Source of the DNA: Streptomyces sp. NBC_01428
GTDB lineage: Bacteria; Actinomycetota; Actinomycetes; Streptomycetales; Streptomycetaceae
Length of the DNA stretch: 64,000 nt
Reading direction: 5' to 3'
Assembly (NCBI RefSeq): GCF_036231965.1
Contig: NZ_CP109499.1
Span: forward strand, 1,488,001-1,552,000
In this document: piece by piece, positions 55,891-63,856 of the stretch
How the letters are laid out: each line of letters opens with the position of its first letter
Numbering within the stretch: position 1 is the first letter of the stretch
Notes under the pieces: model-generated
What the model was told of the DNA's origin: nothing
Databases searched by the model: none
The model's input: the letters and a program-made list of their open reading frames with translations, nothing else
Program-made: the position numbers and the translations under genes

Positions 55891-57783
55891 ATGCCGACTT
55901 TCATGGCCAGCAGGCACGACGACCGCGTGCCGGTGGGCGGCGACGCGACGTCCGCCACCGGGCGGTGGGGGGGCCTGCGGCGGCACCGGCGGGCGCTGTT
56001 CGCGGTGGCCGTGGTCCTGCTGCTGGCGCAGATGACGGTCGCGATGGTGACCTCGGCCGTGGAGCAGACGCCGACGATCGACGAACCCGTCTACGCGGGC
56101 ACGGCCGTGGTCTACGTCCAGCAGCACAGCCTGCGCTACAACCCGGAGCATCCGCCGCTGGGGAAGCTGATCATCGGCGGCGGCATGCTGTTCGCCCGCC
56201 CGCACCTCGACCCGGCGTTCCGGGGCGACCAGACGGAGCTGGGCCGGCATCTGCTGTACGAGTCGGGCAACGACCCGTGGCGGGTGATGCTGTGGGCGCG
56301 GCTGCCTGTGATCGTCCTGACGCTGCTGTTCGGTCTGGTCGTCCTCGCGTTCACCCGTGAACTCGTCGGCCGGGTCGGGGCGTTGACGGCGCTCGCGCTG
56401 TACGCGTTCTCACCGGACGTGATCGCCCACGGCTCACTGGCGACACTGGACGTCCCCGCGTCCGGGTTCCTGCTGACGTCGGTGTGGCTGGTGTGGCGGG
56501 CCCGGCGGCGGCCCCGGCTGTACGTGCCGCTCGCCGGTCTGGCCCTCGGCGCGGCCCTGGCCACGAAGATGAGCACGCTGCCGGCGGTCCCGGTGCTGCT
56601 GCTCCTCGCGGTCCTGTCCGTACGGCACGCGGGCCGCCCGGCCCCCGACGCCGCACCGCGCGACGGCGGAAGGGCCGGGCCCCGGCTCTCCGGCACCGGC
56701 GTCGCGGCACGGGACGACGAGGCCGTCGAGACCGACGAGGGCGTGGGGAAGCGGCCGCCCGCCCGTCCCCTCGTGCCGGGAGGGGACGAGCCGGTGGAGG
56801 TCCGGCCGCCACGATCGGTGGGTGCGGTGCCCCACCGCACCGGTGGCGCCCTACGGCTGCTCGGGAGCGGTGCGGTGGCGGCGGCCGGGATGGCTCTGGT
56901 GGCCGTCGCCACGGTCTGGGCGGCCTATCTCGCGGTCGATCCCCGGCTGCGCTGGACGGCACCCGCGGACCTGCCCGCCGTGCACGGGCTGCGCGCGCTG
57001 GCGGTCGACCTGCTGCCCCTGCCCCAGCCCTACCGGGACGGCATGCGGATCCAGTTCGGCTTCGAGAACACGGTCTGGCAGGGCTTCCTCTTCGGCCGGC
57101 TCTACCGGGGTTCCCTCTGGTACTACCTGCCGGCCGCGCTGCTGGTGAAGACCCCGCTCGGCATGGCCGCCCTGTGGGCGGCCGGCACCGCCGCCCTGAC
57201 GGCCGTGCGCCGCCTGCGGCCCGCCGTCCCGTACCTCCTGCTTCCCCCCGTGGTGCTGCTGGCCGCGGCGATGACCGGCTCCCGTGATCTCGGCGTGCGC
57301 TACGCGCTGTTCGTGCCGGTGTTCCTCGCGGTCGTGGCGGGCTGTGCCGTCGTCGTGCGGCGGCGCTGGGCGGGGATCGGCGCGGCGGCGCTCGTCCTGT
57401 TCGTCGCGGTCAGCTCCTTGCTGGCGTACCCGTACTACCTGCCGTACTCCAACGAGGCGTTCGGCGGGCCGGCCGAGACCCGGCTGCGGCTGCACGACTC
57501 GAACGTCGACTGGGGCCAGGACCTCGGGCGCCTGGCGGACCGGCTCCGCGAGGAGCATCCGCACGAGAAGGTGTGGCTCGTGTACAAGGGCGCAGGTGTG
57601 CCCGCCGCGTACGGGATCGACGCGGCCGATCCGCGCACGGTGCCGCCGGGCCGGGTGCACGGACTGCTCGTGGTGTCCGACTCGGCGATCGCCAAGGCCG
57701 ATGCCCGGCTGAAGGCGCTCCTCGCCGGCAGCCGGCGGATCGACGACGTCGGGCACTCGATCACCGTGTTCCGGCGGCCCTGA
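55891..57783 (+). CDS. GT39-like membrane glycosyltransferase (ArnT/PMT fold)
   Basis: This 630-residue polytopic GT-C enzyme has an N-terminal cytoplasmic Arg-rich stretch and then helices. The first external loop carries TIDEPVYAG (the DE pair expected for the catalytic Asp), followed by NPEHPPLGK, a PMT-family block. About ten further helices and a disordered loop at 245-320 follow. The C-terminal soluble part (LRLHDSNVDWGQDLGRL) is typical of phospholipid-linked mannosyl/arabinosyl transferases. It probably uses a polyprenyl-phosphate sugar donor outside the membrane. ATG 55891 is one base from an AAGGGG site, so ATG 55903 is an alternative start. Confidence 0.9.
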   Translation: MPTFMASRHDDRVPVGGDATSATGRWGGLRRHRRALFAVAVVLLLAQMTVAMVTSAVEQTPTIDEPVYAGTAVVYVQQHSLRYNPEHPPLGKLIIGGGMLFARPHLDPAFRGDQTELGRHLLYESGNDPWRVMLWARLPVIVLTLLFGLVVLAFTRELVGRVGALTALALYAFSPDVIAHGSLATLDVPASGFLLTSVWLVWRARRRPRLYVPLAGLALGAALATKMSTLPAVPVLLLLAVLSVRHAGRPAPDAAPRDGGRAGPRLSGTGVAARDDEAVETDEGVGKRPPARPLVPGGDEPVEVRPPRSVGAVPHRTGGALRLLGSGAVAAAGMALVAVATVWAAYLAVDPRLRWTAPADLPAVHGLRALAVDLLPLPQPYRDGMRIQFGFENTVWQGFLFGRLYRGSLWYYLPAALLVKTPLGMAALWAAGTAALTAVRRLRPAVPYLLLPPVVLLAAAMTGSRDLGVRYALFVPVFLAVVAGCAVVVRRRWAGIGAAALVLFVAVSSLLAYPYYLPYSNEAFGGPAETRLRLHDSNVDWGQDLGRLADRLREEHPHEKVWLVYKGAGVPAAYGIDAADPRTVPPGRVHGLLVVSDSAIAKADARLKALLAGSRRIDDVGHSITVFRRP

Positions 57784-57786
57784 CCG

Positions 57787-58338
57787 TCAGGCGCGCCCGC
57801 CCTCTCCCTCCGGGCCGCCGAGCAGGTCAAGGACCCGCTCCCACCGGAAGTCCCCTCGCCCGCCGTCTTGTTGGTCCTCGCCGGCGTACGGGTCGCCGAA
57901 GCGCACGCCCATCCCGGTCAGCCGTTCGACGCTCGCGCGGTACGCGGGGTGGACGGCCAACGCCTCGTTCACGCACGGCAGTACGGCGATCGGAACGCCG
58001 AGTCCGTACGCCTCGTTCAGTGTTCCGAGGGCGAGCGTGTCCGATATGCCGGCCGCCCACTTGTTGACGGTGTTGAAGGTGGCGGGCGCGACGGCCACCG
58101 CGTCCGGGGCGGGGAAGGGGCGCGGCTCGCCGGGAGTTCGCCAGGCGGAGCGGAGCGGGCGGCCGGTCCGGGCCTCGACGGCGGCCGCGTCGAAGAAACC
58201 GAGACTCTGGGGGGTGGCGATGACGCCGACCTCCCAGTTCCGCCGCTGGGCCGCGGTGATCAGCGTGTCGATGTCCTCGGCGACGCCCGCCGCGCAGACC
58301 ACGACGTAGAGGAAGGGCTTCTCGGTCGGTTCACTCAC
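57787..58338 (-). CDS. flavoprotein of the HFCD (CoaC/EpiD/Dfp) family
   Basis: A 183-residue Rossmann-like flavoprotein. The N-terminal LYVVVCAAGVAEDIDTLI, the PDAVAVAPATFNTVNKWAAGISDTLALGTL block with PATFNT (substrate clamp) and the C-terminal PYAGEDQQDGG are typical of HFCD proteins, whose best-known members decarboxylate cysteine-containing substrates. It stands alone, convergent to the GT39 gene with 3 nt between. GTG at 58338 sits 7 nt from a TAGTGT -10 (58351-58346), so the transcript may be leaderless. Confidence 0.88.
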   Translation of the reverse strand: MSEPTEKPFLYVVVCAAGVAEDIDTLITAAQRRNWEVGVIATPQSLGFFDAAAVEARTGRPLRSAWRTPGEPRPFPAPDAVAVAPATFNTVNKWAAGISDTLALGTLNEAYGLGVPIAVLPCVNEALAVHPAYRASVERLTGMGVRFGDPYAGEDQQDGGRGDFRWERVLDLLGGPEGEGGRA

Positions 58339-58469
58339 ACGGGGAACACTAAGGGGAACACCGAAGAGTGCCCCACCGGTGTCCCCCGGGCCCTGTCCCG
58401 GAGCCCGCGGCCGGTGCGTCCGTCCGCGGGCCGGGCCCGGCCGAGCCGGCGCCCGGCCCGGCGCGACCC

Positions 58470-58505
58470 GGCCTCGATGCCCGTCGGCCCGTCGCCGACG
58501 AGGCC
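58470..58505 (-). terminator. hairpin after the P450-ferredoxin operon
   Basis: GGCCTCG / CGAGGCC arms (7 bp) enclose an inner CGTCGGC / GCCGACG-like stem. It lies 5-40 nt past the ferredoxin stop on the minus strand. Confidence 0.6.
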
Positions 58506-58509
58506 GCCC

Positions 58510-58710
58510 TCAGGTCTCCTTCACGGTGATGGCGGCGACGGGGCAGGCCCGGGCGGCCTCCCGGAGCATCGGGTCGCCCCCGCCGTCCGTGCCGCCCGGC
58601 AGCAGTTCGCTGAACCCGTCGTCGTCCTGGGTGAAGACCCGTGGCGCGGCCAGGGCGCACTGGCCCGCGCCGATGCAGACGTCCCTGTCGATGGCGATGT
58701 CGACGCTCAT
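58510..58710 (-). CDS. [3Fe-4S] ferredoxin partner of the P450
   Basis: The 66-residue ferredoxin has Cys12, Cys18 and Cys56 (CIGAGQC then ACPVAAI), the three-cysteine pattern of Streptomyces P450-linked [3Fe-4S] ferredoxins. It gives electrons to the P450 encoded directly upstream, 11 nt away. ATG at 58710 has GGAGGG 4 nt upstream. The reductase is not in the window. Confidence 0.95.
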   Translation of the reverse strand: MSVDIAIDRDVCIGAGQCALAAPRVFTQDDDGFSELLPGGTDGGGDPMLREAARACPVAAITVKET

Positions 58711-58721
58711 CCGGCCCTCCG

Positions 58722-59966
58722 CTACCAGGTCACGGGGAGTTCGAGCATCCCCTGGATCGTGTCCCCGGGCTTGAAGGGGACGGTGTCGGCGGGGGTCGCC
58801 AGCCGCAGACCGGGGAAACGGTCGAAGAGAGACAGCAGCGCGATCTCCATCTCGGCCCGGGCGAGGTTCTGCCCGAGGCACTGGTGGATGCCGAAGCCGA
58901 ACGCGACGTGGTGCCGGGCCGGACGGTGCCAGTCCAGGTCGTCGGGGTCGGGGAAGGTCCCCGCGTCACGGTTGATGACGGAGGTGGAGAAGACCACGCC
59001 GTCGTCGGCGCGGATCGTCGTGCCGGCCACCTCGATGTCCTCGGTGGCGACCCGCAGCAGGCCGTCCGCGATGGACAGGAACCGCAGCAGTTCCTCGACC
59101 GCGGCGGGCATCAGCCCCGGGTCGGCGCGCAGTTCGTCGAGCTGTTCCGGGTGCCTGAGCAGCGTGAAGGTGCCCAGCGAGATCATGTTGGCCGTCGTCT
59201 CGTGCCCGGCCACGAGCAGGATGGTCGCCAGCCGGATCAGCTCCTGCCGGTCGACCTTCCCCTCCCGCATCTGGTCGTGGATGAGTTCGTCGAGCAGCCC
59301 GTCCCCGGGGTCCGCCTGCTTGCGGTCGATCAACGAGCCGAAGTAGTCGTCCAGTTCACTCCGGGCGGCGTCGACGTCCGCTCCGCCGGGACCGCGCAGC
59401 AGTCGGCGGGACTGCGCCTCGAAGAAGTCGTGGTCGGCGTACGGGACACCGAGGAGCGCGCAGATCACCGTGGAGGGCACGGGGAGCGCGAAGTCGTTCA
59501 CCAGCTCGGCGGGCGGCCCCTGTTCGGCCATCCGGTCCAGGAGCCGGTCCACGGTCTCCTGGATACGGGGGCGCAGGGCGCCGATCCGCCGGAGCGTGAA
59601 ACTCGGCACCAGCATGCGGCGCTGGACGTGGTGTTCGGGATCGTCGACGCCGAGCAGCGCGACCCGGCGGTCGCGGGACGCGGCCAGCCGTTCCGTGGTC
59701 GCCGGGAAGGCGGGCCGCGTACGGTCCGAGGACAGCCGCTGGTCGGAGAGGAGGTCCCGGGCGGCGGCATGACCGGTGACCACCCACACCGCGCGCCCGT
59801 CGAACAGGGAGATCCGCGAGAGAGGGCGTTCCTCGCGCAGCTGCCGGTAGCCGGTGGGCGGGTGGTACGGGCACGTGCGGTCCTGCGGAAACGCGACCGG
59901 GTCGGCGTGCTGCGACGTGGGCGCCTGTGACGTGGGGGGTCGGTGGGTCAGGGGGGCTTCTGTCAT
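58722..59966 (-). CDS. CYP105-like cytochrome P450
   Basis: The 414-residue soluble monooxygenase has an I-helix AGHETTANMI near residue 252, the ExxR motif in EELLRFL and the haem ligand Cys near 363 in FGFGIHQCLGQNLAR. Overall resemblance (NRDAGTFPDPDDLDWHRPARHHVAFG) is to the CYP105 family, which oxidises xenobiotics, vitamin D and antibiotics. ATG at 59966 has GAGG 7 nt upstream; the longer frame to 60146 lies in the regulatory region. Two palindromes lie upstream, implying control by a regulator elsewhere. The substrate is unknown. Confidence 0.94.
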   Translation of the reverse strand: MTEAPLTHRPPTSQAPTSQHADPVAFPQDRTCPYHPPTGYRQLREERPLSRISLFDGRAVWVVTGHAAARDLLSDQRLSSDRTRPAFPATTERLAASRDRRVALLGVDDPEHHVQRRMLVPSFTLRRIGALRPRIQETVDRLLDRMAEQGPPAELVNDFALPVPSTVICALLGVPYADHDFFEAQSRRLLRGPGGADVDAARSELDDYFGSLIDRKQADPGDGLLDELIHDQMREGKVDRQELIRLATILLVAGHETTANMISLGTFTLLRHPEQLDELRADPGLMPAAVEELLRFLSIADGLLRVATEDIEVAGTTIRADDGVVFSTSVINRDAGTFPDPDDLDWHRPARHHVAFGFGIHQCLGQNLARAEMEIALLSLFDRFPGLRLATPADTVPFKPGDTIQGMLELPVTW

Positions 59967-60009
59967 GAGTGACCTCGCAAGCGATGGTTCCCTCTTACCG
60001 ATCTTCATT

Positions 60010-60078
60010 AGATGCCCCAGGCATCTATGTGGCCACGCGAAGTTCGGCCAGATGCGCCGTTCGCCCGATCTGGCCGAA
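60010..60078. promoter_or_regulatory. two palindromes upstream of the P450 operon
   Basis: A 17-nt palindrome AGATGCC-CCA-GGCATCT at 60010-60026 is 44 nt from the P450 start. An 11-bp inverted repeat TTCGGCCAGAT (60043-60053) / ATCTGGCCGAA (60068-60078) follows. The first is a compact operator-like site in a good position for repression. The remainder of 59967-60324 shows no gene. Confidence 0.6.
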
Positions 60079-60324
60079 GTGCGGCGGCACGCATTCCGGT
60101 TTCCTTGGGAATGCGGCGCACGCCCTCGCCCCGGCGCCGAGTCCATGGCCTGATCCGCGCGTCGACGCCCCTTCCGAAATTCGGTTGCGTGGGCAGATCC
60201 GGTGCCCCGAACATCAGCCCATGTCCACGATCGAAGCCTTCCTGCCGCCGACCTCCGCCGCCGTTCGTCCGGTGCGGGTCCAGCAGCAGCCCGGCCGCCC
60301 GCGGAGGCCCGACCGTTCCGCGTC

Positions 60325-60954
60325 GTGACCGCCGCGCTGCTCGCGGGCCTCCTCGCGGGCTACGGCATCGCCGTCCCCGTCGGAGCGGTCTCGACCTACC
60401 TCGTCTCCCTCACCGCCCGCACGACCCTGCGGACCGGTGCCTGCGCGGCGCTCGGCGTCGCCACGGCCGACGGCCTGTACGCCCTCGTCGCCACTCTCGG
60501 CGGTACGGCACTCGCCGCCGCCCTCCAGCCCGTCCTGGTGCCGCTGCGCTGGGCCTCGGCCCTGGTCCTCGCGGTCCTGGCGGTCCGGGGCGCGGTCGGC
60601 GCCCTGCGGCAGTACCGCGGGCGCCGGCTCACCACGCGGTCCGCGCAGGATCCACCGCGGCCGGCCCTCGCCTATCTGGCCCTGCTGGGCATCACACTGC
60701 TCAACCCCACCACGGTCGTCTACTTCGCCGCGCTGGTGCTCGGCAGCCGGACCGCCGAGGCCGTCCGTCCGCTGGAGCAGGGGGTGTTCGTGCTCGCCGC
60801 GTTCGCCGCCTCCGCCAGCTGGCAGCTCTTCCTCGCCGGGGGCGGCGCCCTGCTGGGCCGCGCCCTGACCGGTCACCGCGGACGGCTGGTCACGGGGCTG
60901 CTGTCGAGCGTCGTGATCATGCTGCTCGCGGTACGCGTGTTCGTGGCGCCGTGA
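60325..60954 (+). CDS. LysE-type amino-acid exporter
   Basis: The protein, about 209 residues and of usual family length, has six membrane helices. It opens [59 protein letters not shown], the typical RhtB/LysE pattern (GxxxPGP-like at VPVGAV). Members export amino acids or small metabolites. GTG at 60325 is chosen to match family length, but its spacing to GGAGG is long (18 nt); the frame extends to 60202 with a non-hydrophobic N-terminus. It faces away from the P450 operon. Confidence 0.85.
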   Translation: MTAALLAGLLAGYGIAVPVGAVSTYLVSLTARTTLRTGACAALGVATADGLYALVATLGGTALAAALQPVLVPLRWASALVLAVLAVRGAVGALRQYRGRRLTTRSAQDPPRPALAYLALLGITLLNPTTVVYFAALVLGSRTAEAVRPLEQGVFVLAAFAASASWQLFLAGGGALLGRALTGHRGRLVTGLLSSVVIMLLAVRVFVAP

Positions 60955-60969
60955 CGTGGTCCCTTCGCC

Positions 60970-60996
60970 TGTCACATTCCCGCGCCGGGCTCCGTC
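60970..60996 (+). promoter_or_regulatory. exact ECF41-type promoter TGTCACA-N16-CGTC
   Basis: TGTCACA at 60970-60976 and CGTC at 60993-60996 are separated by exactly 16 nt, the spacing and boxes I recall for ECF41/SigJ-type sigma factors. It lies 49 nt upstream of a carboxymuconolactone-decarboxylase-like gene, a typical ECF41 target. The likely sigma factor is encoded at 34529 in this window. Confidence 0.7.
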
Positions 60997-61044
60997 AGTG
61001 CGATGACGGCGCGACGGGCGCCGCGAACGGTCGAGGAGAGCGCG

Positions 61045-61506
61045 ATGCAGGCACGGATGAAGAACCCGGCGATGATCCTTCCCGGCGCCATGGAGGCGAT
61101 CCAGGGGCTGTACAAGGCGACGAACAAGGGCGGTGTCCCCCAGCAGACCCTGGAACTCGTCCATCTGCGGGCCAGTCAGATCAACGGGTGCAGCGCCTGT
61201 GTCGACGCGGGCGGCAGGGGCGGCCGGAAGGCCGGGCTGACGGACGAGCGGCTGTGGTCGGTCGCGGCGTGGCGCGAGGCGCCGTACTACTCGGACGCCG
61301 AACGCGCCGCCCTGGCCCTGGCCGAGGAGATGACGCGGCTGAACGACCGCGGCGGGGACGCGGTCTCCGACGAGCTGTGGGACGAGGTGGCCGACCACTA
61401 CGACGAGCAGCAGGTCGCCGCGCTGATCCTGTGGATCGCCACGACCAACTTCTTCAACCGTCTCAACGCGACCATCAAGGAGCCCGCGGGAGCGACCTGG
61501 GGCTGA
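61045..61506 (+). CDS. carboxymuconolactone decarboxylase/AhpD-like protein
   Basis: The 153-residue helical protein of the AhpD fold has the NGCSAC motif (Cys-Ser-Ala-Cys at about residues 50-53), usually a peroxidase/disulphide active site. The His that normally follows the CxxC (CxxCxxxH) is absent; the sequence reads CVDAGGRGG, so activity may differ or be lost. The remaining pattern ([45 protein letters not shown]) is typical. ATG at 61045 has GAGGAGAG upstream. The exact ECF41-type promoter ties it to a SigJ-type sigma factor, as in the known ECF41-COE gene pairs. Confidence 0.92.
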   Translation: MQARMKNPAMILPGAMEAIQGLYKATNKGGVPQQTLELVHLRASQINGCSACVDAGGRGGRKAGLTDERLWSVAAWREAPYYSDAERAALALAEEMTRLNDRGGDAVSDELWDEVADHYDEQQVAALILWIATTNFFNRLNATIKEPAGATWG

Positions 61507-61566
61507 ACGCGGTCGCCGGGGTCGCCGGCCCCGGCCCCGGCCCGCACGGGTCGGACGCGCGGGGCC

Positions 61567-61583
61567 CGCCCCCGGCGGGGGCG
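61567..61583 (+). terminator. short hairpin after the AhpD-like gene
   Basis: A 7-bp stem CGCCCCC / GGGGGCG with a 3-nt loop lies about 60 nt past the stop. Confidence 0.5.
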
Positions 61584-61694
61584 GACTCCGACGCGAGCCG
61601 CAACTCGGGCCGCCGGTGCGGAAGATTCGCGTCCGCTCTGGTGTTGAATCGTGCCGAGACACGACCAGTCCGACGCGATGATGGGACGGAAGTC

Positions 61695-62138
61695 ATGCCA
61701 CTCGAGGGCGAGTACGAACCCAGCCCGACCCAGTGGGTGCGGGACCAGGTGGAGTTGTACGAGGGGTCCGGCGGGACCAAGGGGACGACGCTGGCGGACA
61801 CCGGCCTGCCCGTCATCATCCTCACGACACGCGGAGCCAAGAGCGGGAAGATCCGCAAGACCCCGCTGATGCGCGTCGAGAACGACGGACGCTACGCGGT
61901 GGTCGCCTCGCTCGGCGGAGCCCCCAAGCACCCGGTCTGGTACTTCAACATCAAGTCCGACCCGCAGGTGGAGCTCCAGGACGGAGCCGTCCGCAAGGAG
62001 TACACGGCGCGGGAGATCACCGGCGACGAGAAGGCCCAGTGGTGGGAGCGCGCGGTCGCCGCGTACCCCCCGTACACCGACTACCAGAAGAAGACCGACC
62101 GGGAGATCCCCGTCTTCGTGCTGGAGCCGACCGGCTGA
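61695..62138 (+). CDS. Ddn-like (nitroreductase/deazaflavin) F420-dependent protein
   Basis: The 147-residue split-barrel protein matches the DUF385/Ddn group: [22 protein letters not shown], then [60 protein letters not shown]. The family reduces nitroimidazole-like or quinone-type substrates with F420H2. The natural substrate is unknown. ATG at 61695 is chosen by family length; its ribosome site (GGAAG) is weak. A 24-bp perfect hairpin terminates it. Confidence 0.92.
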   Translation: MPLEGEYEPSPTQWVRDQVELYEGSGGTKGTTLADTGLPVIILTTRGAKSGKIRKTPLMRVENDGRYAVVASLGGAPKHPVWYFNIKSDPQVELQDGAVRKEYTAREITGDEKAQWWERAVAAYPPYTDYQKKTDREIPVFVLEPTG

Positions 62139-62152
62139 CGGGCGTCCGCCCG

Positions 62153-62206
62153 CGCACACGCGTGGCCCGGGCCGGCATCGTCGCCGGCCCGGGCCACGCG
62201 TGTGCG
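62153..62206. terminator. 24-bp perfect bidirectional hairpin terminator
   Basis: A perfect 24-bp stem (62153-62176 with 62183-62206) and 6-nt ATCGTC loop sits between the Ddn-like gene and the convergent CDF transporter. It is one of the longest perfect stems in the window. Confidence 0.9.
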
Positions 62207-62274
62207 GGTTGCCCGGCGGGGGACGGCCGCGGGACCCGGTGCGCATGAACGCGCGGGCATCGGGCACCCGGCCG

Positions 62275-63399
62275 TCAGGCCCCGCCGCGCTCCCCCGTCG
62301 CGGCGGGGCTTTCCGCTGCCGTGTCGTCGACGTGCCCCCAGTCGCTCACCCCGGTCTCGCCGCGCCGTGCGGCAGCCCGCGCGGTCTTCGCGTCGGTCAC
62401 GTCGAGGAAGATCTGGTCGGCCGCCGGAAAGGTGTGGGCGACGGAACGCTTGATGCGGACGGCGACGTCCTCGACCTCCTCGCTGTCGAGTCCCGGCACG
62501 AGGTCGATGCGTGCGGCCACCAGCGTCGAGTCGAGGCCCAGCTCCATGGTCAGCAGCGTCTCGACACTGTCGATCTCGGGCTGCGCCTTCAGCAGCTCAC
62601 GGATCCGGTCGCTCTCCTCCTCGTCGACGGCCCGCCCGATCAGCTGGTCACGGGCGTCCCGGCCGAGCCAAAAGGCGACGAACACGAGCAGCAGACCGAT
62701 GGCGAAGGAGGCCGACGCCTCCCAGACGACCTGGCCGGTGACCATGTGCAGCACCATGCCGATGATCGCGAGGGTGACGCCGAGCACCGCGGTGCCGTCC
62801 TCGGCGACGACGGTGCGCAGGGCCGGGTCCTTCATCCCCGCCGCGCCGCCCTGGCGGCGCACCTGGAGGAGGGCCCGCAGCAGGGAGGCGCCCTCGGCGA
62901 GCAGCGACACGACGAGGACCGCGATGCCGACCATGTAGCCGCTGAAGGACTCCTCGGCGCCGTTGCGCAGGGCTTCGAAGCCCTGGAAGAAGGAGAAGCA
63001 GCCGCCCATGACGAAGATGCCGACGGCGGCGAGAAGGGACCAGAAGAACCGTTCCTTGCCGTAGCCGAAGGGGTGCTTGCGGTCGGCGGGGCGCTTGCTG
63101 CGGCGGAGCGCGGCGAGGAGGAAGACCTCGTTGAGGCTGTCCGCCACGGAGTGCGCGGCCTCGGACAGCAGCGCGGGCGAGCCCGAGATCAGGCCGCCGA
63201 CGGCCTTGGCCACGGCGATCACCAGGTTGGCGCCCAGCGCCACGAACACGGTGACCCGCGTACTGCTGTCGGATCCGCTGCCTCTGCCCTTGCCTTCGCT
63301 CTCGCTGTCGCCCGTGTCGGCTGGGGTGGTCTCCGGCTGTTCCTTCGTGTCTTCACTGGTCACCCCGGCCGGTTTCCCCTGCCCTCGCTCCTCAACCAT
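62275..63399 (-). CDS. CDF-family cation efflux protein
   Basis: This 374-residue cation diffusion facilitator has an acidic/Ser-rich N-terminal stretch (residues 1-45) and then six membrane helices. The CDF signature SEAAHSVADSLNEVFLLAAL is present (His-x3-Asp of the metal site) with a second in helix V, and the cytoplasmic domain ends SVAHTFPAADQIFLDVTD. It should export divalent cations (Zn, Fe, Mn or Ni; not decidable) with a proton gradient. ATG at 63399 is taken; GTG at 63363 is a second option, as neither has a clear Shine-Dalgarno. Confidence 0.9.
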   Translation of the reverse strand: MVEERGQGKPAGVTSEDTKEQPETTPADTGDSESEGKGRGSGSDSSTRVTVFVALGANLVIAVAKAVGGLISGSPALLSEAAHSVADSLNEVFLLAALRRSKRPADRKHPFGYGKERFFWSLLAAVGIFVMGGCFSFFQGFEALRNGAEESFSGYMVGIAVLVVSLLAEGASLLRALLQVRRQGGAAGMKDPALRTVVAEDGTAVLGVTLAIIGMVLHMVTGQVVWEASASFAIGLLLVFVAFWLGRDARDQLIGRAVDEEESDRIRELLKAQPEIDSVETLLTMELGLDSTLVAARIDLVPGLDSEEVEDVAVRIKRSVAHTFPAADQIFLDVTDAKTARAAARRGETGVSDWGHVDDTAAESPAATGERGGA

Positions 63400-63504
63400 G
63401 CGGACGGAGTGAATCGGTGGGCATACTTCGGGCACTCGTACCGCGTCGGACGGGGCGGTGTACGCCCACGGCCGCCTCTGCACCGAGAGCGAGAAGGAGC
63501 CCCA

Positions 63505-63813
63505 GTGTCCAAGAAGCAGAAGAAGCAGAAGCTGTCCCTGGCCTACAAGCCCGTCGGCTTCGCGCTGAGCTGGGCCGGAGGCTCCCTGGCCGGGCTCGCC
63601 TTCCAGAAGACCTGGATGGCCATCCGGCACGAGGAGAACGCGCCCGACGCCCTCGACCGCGACCGCGGCTGGGGCGAGGTACTCCTCGCGGCCGCCATCC
63701 AGGGTGCGATCTTCGCCGTCGTACGCAGCGCGGTGGACCGGTCGGGCGCGAAGGCCATCGAGCGTTCGACGGGCGTGTGGCCCGCCGCCGCCAAGAGCGG
63801 CGGCCGCGACTGA
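63505..63813 (+). CDS. DUF4235 small membrane protein
   Basis: The 102-residue protein begins with a Lys-rich MSKKQKKQKLS, then has a hydrophobic segment (VGFALSWAGGSLAGLAFQKTW) and a second one (VLLAAAIQGAIFAVVRSAV), matching DUF4235 proteins, which are widespread in Streptomyces and of unknown function. GTG at 63505 has GAAGGAG 5 nt upstream. It diverges from the CDF gene and shares the terminator with the next gene. Confidence 0.92.
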   Translation: MSKKQKKQKLSLAYKPVGFALSWAGGSLAGLAFQKTWMAIRHEENAPDALDRDRGWGEVLLAAAIQGAIFAVVRSAVDRSGAKAIERSTGVWPAAAKSGGRD

Positions 63814-63818
63814 ACCGG

Positions 63819-63856
63819 TCCGGCGGGCCCCGTCCACCGTGGCGGGGCCCGCCGGA
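63819..63856. terminator. 14-bp perfect hairpin terminator
   Basis: TCCGGCGGGCCCCG (63819-63832) pairs perfectly with 63843-63856 across a 10-nt loop. It lies between two convergent genes, 6 nt past the DUF4235 stop. Confidence 0.85.
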
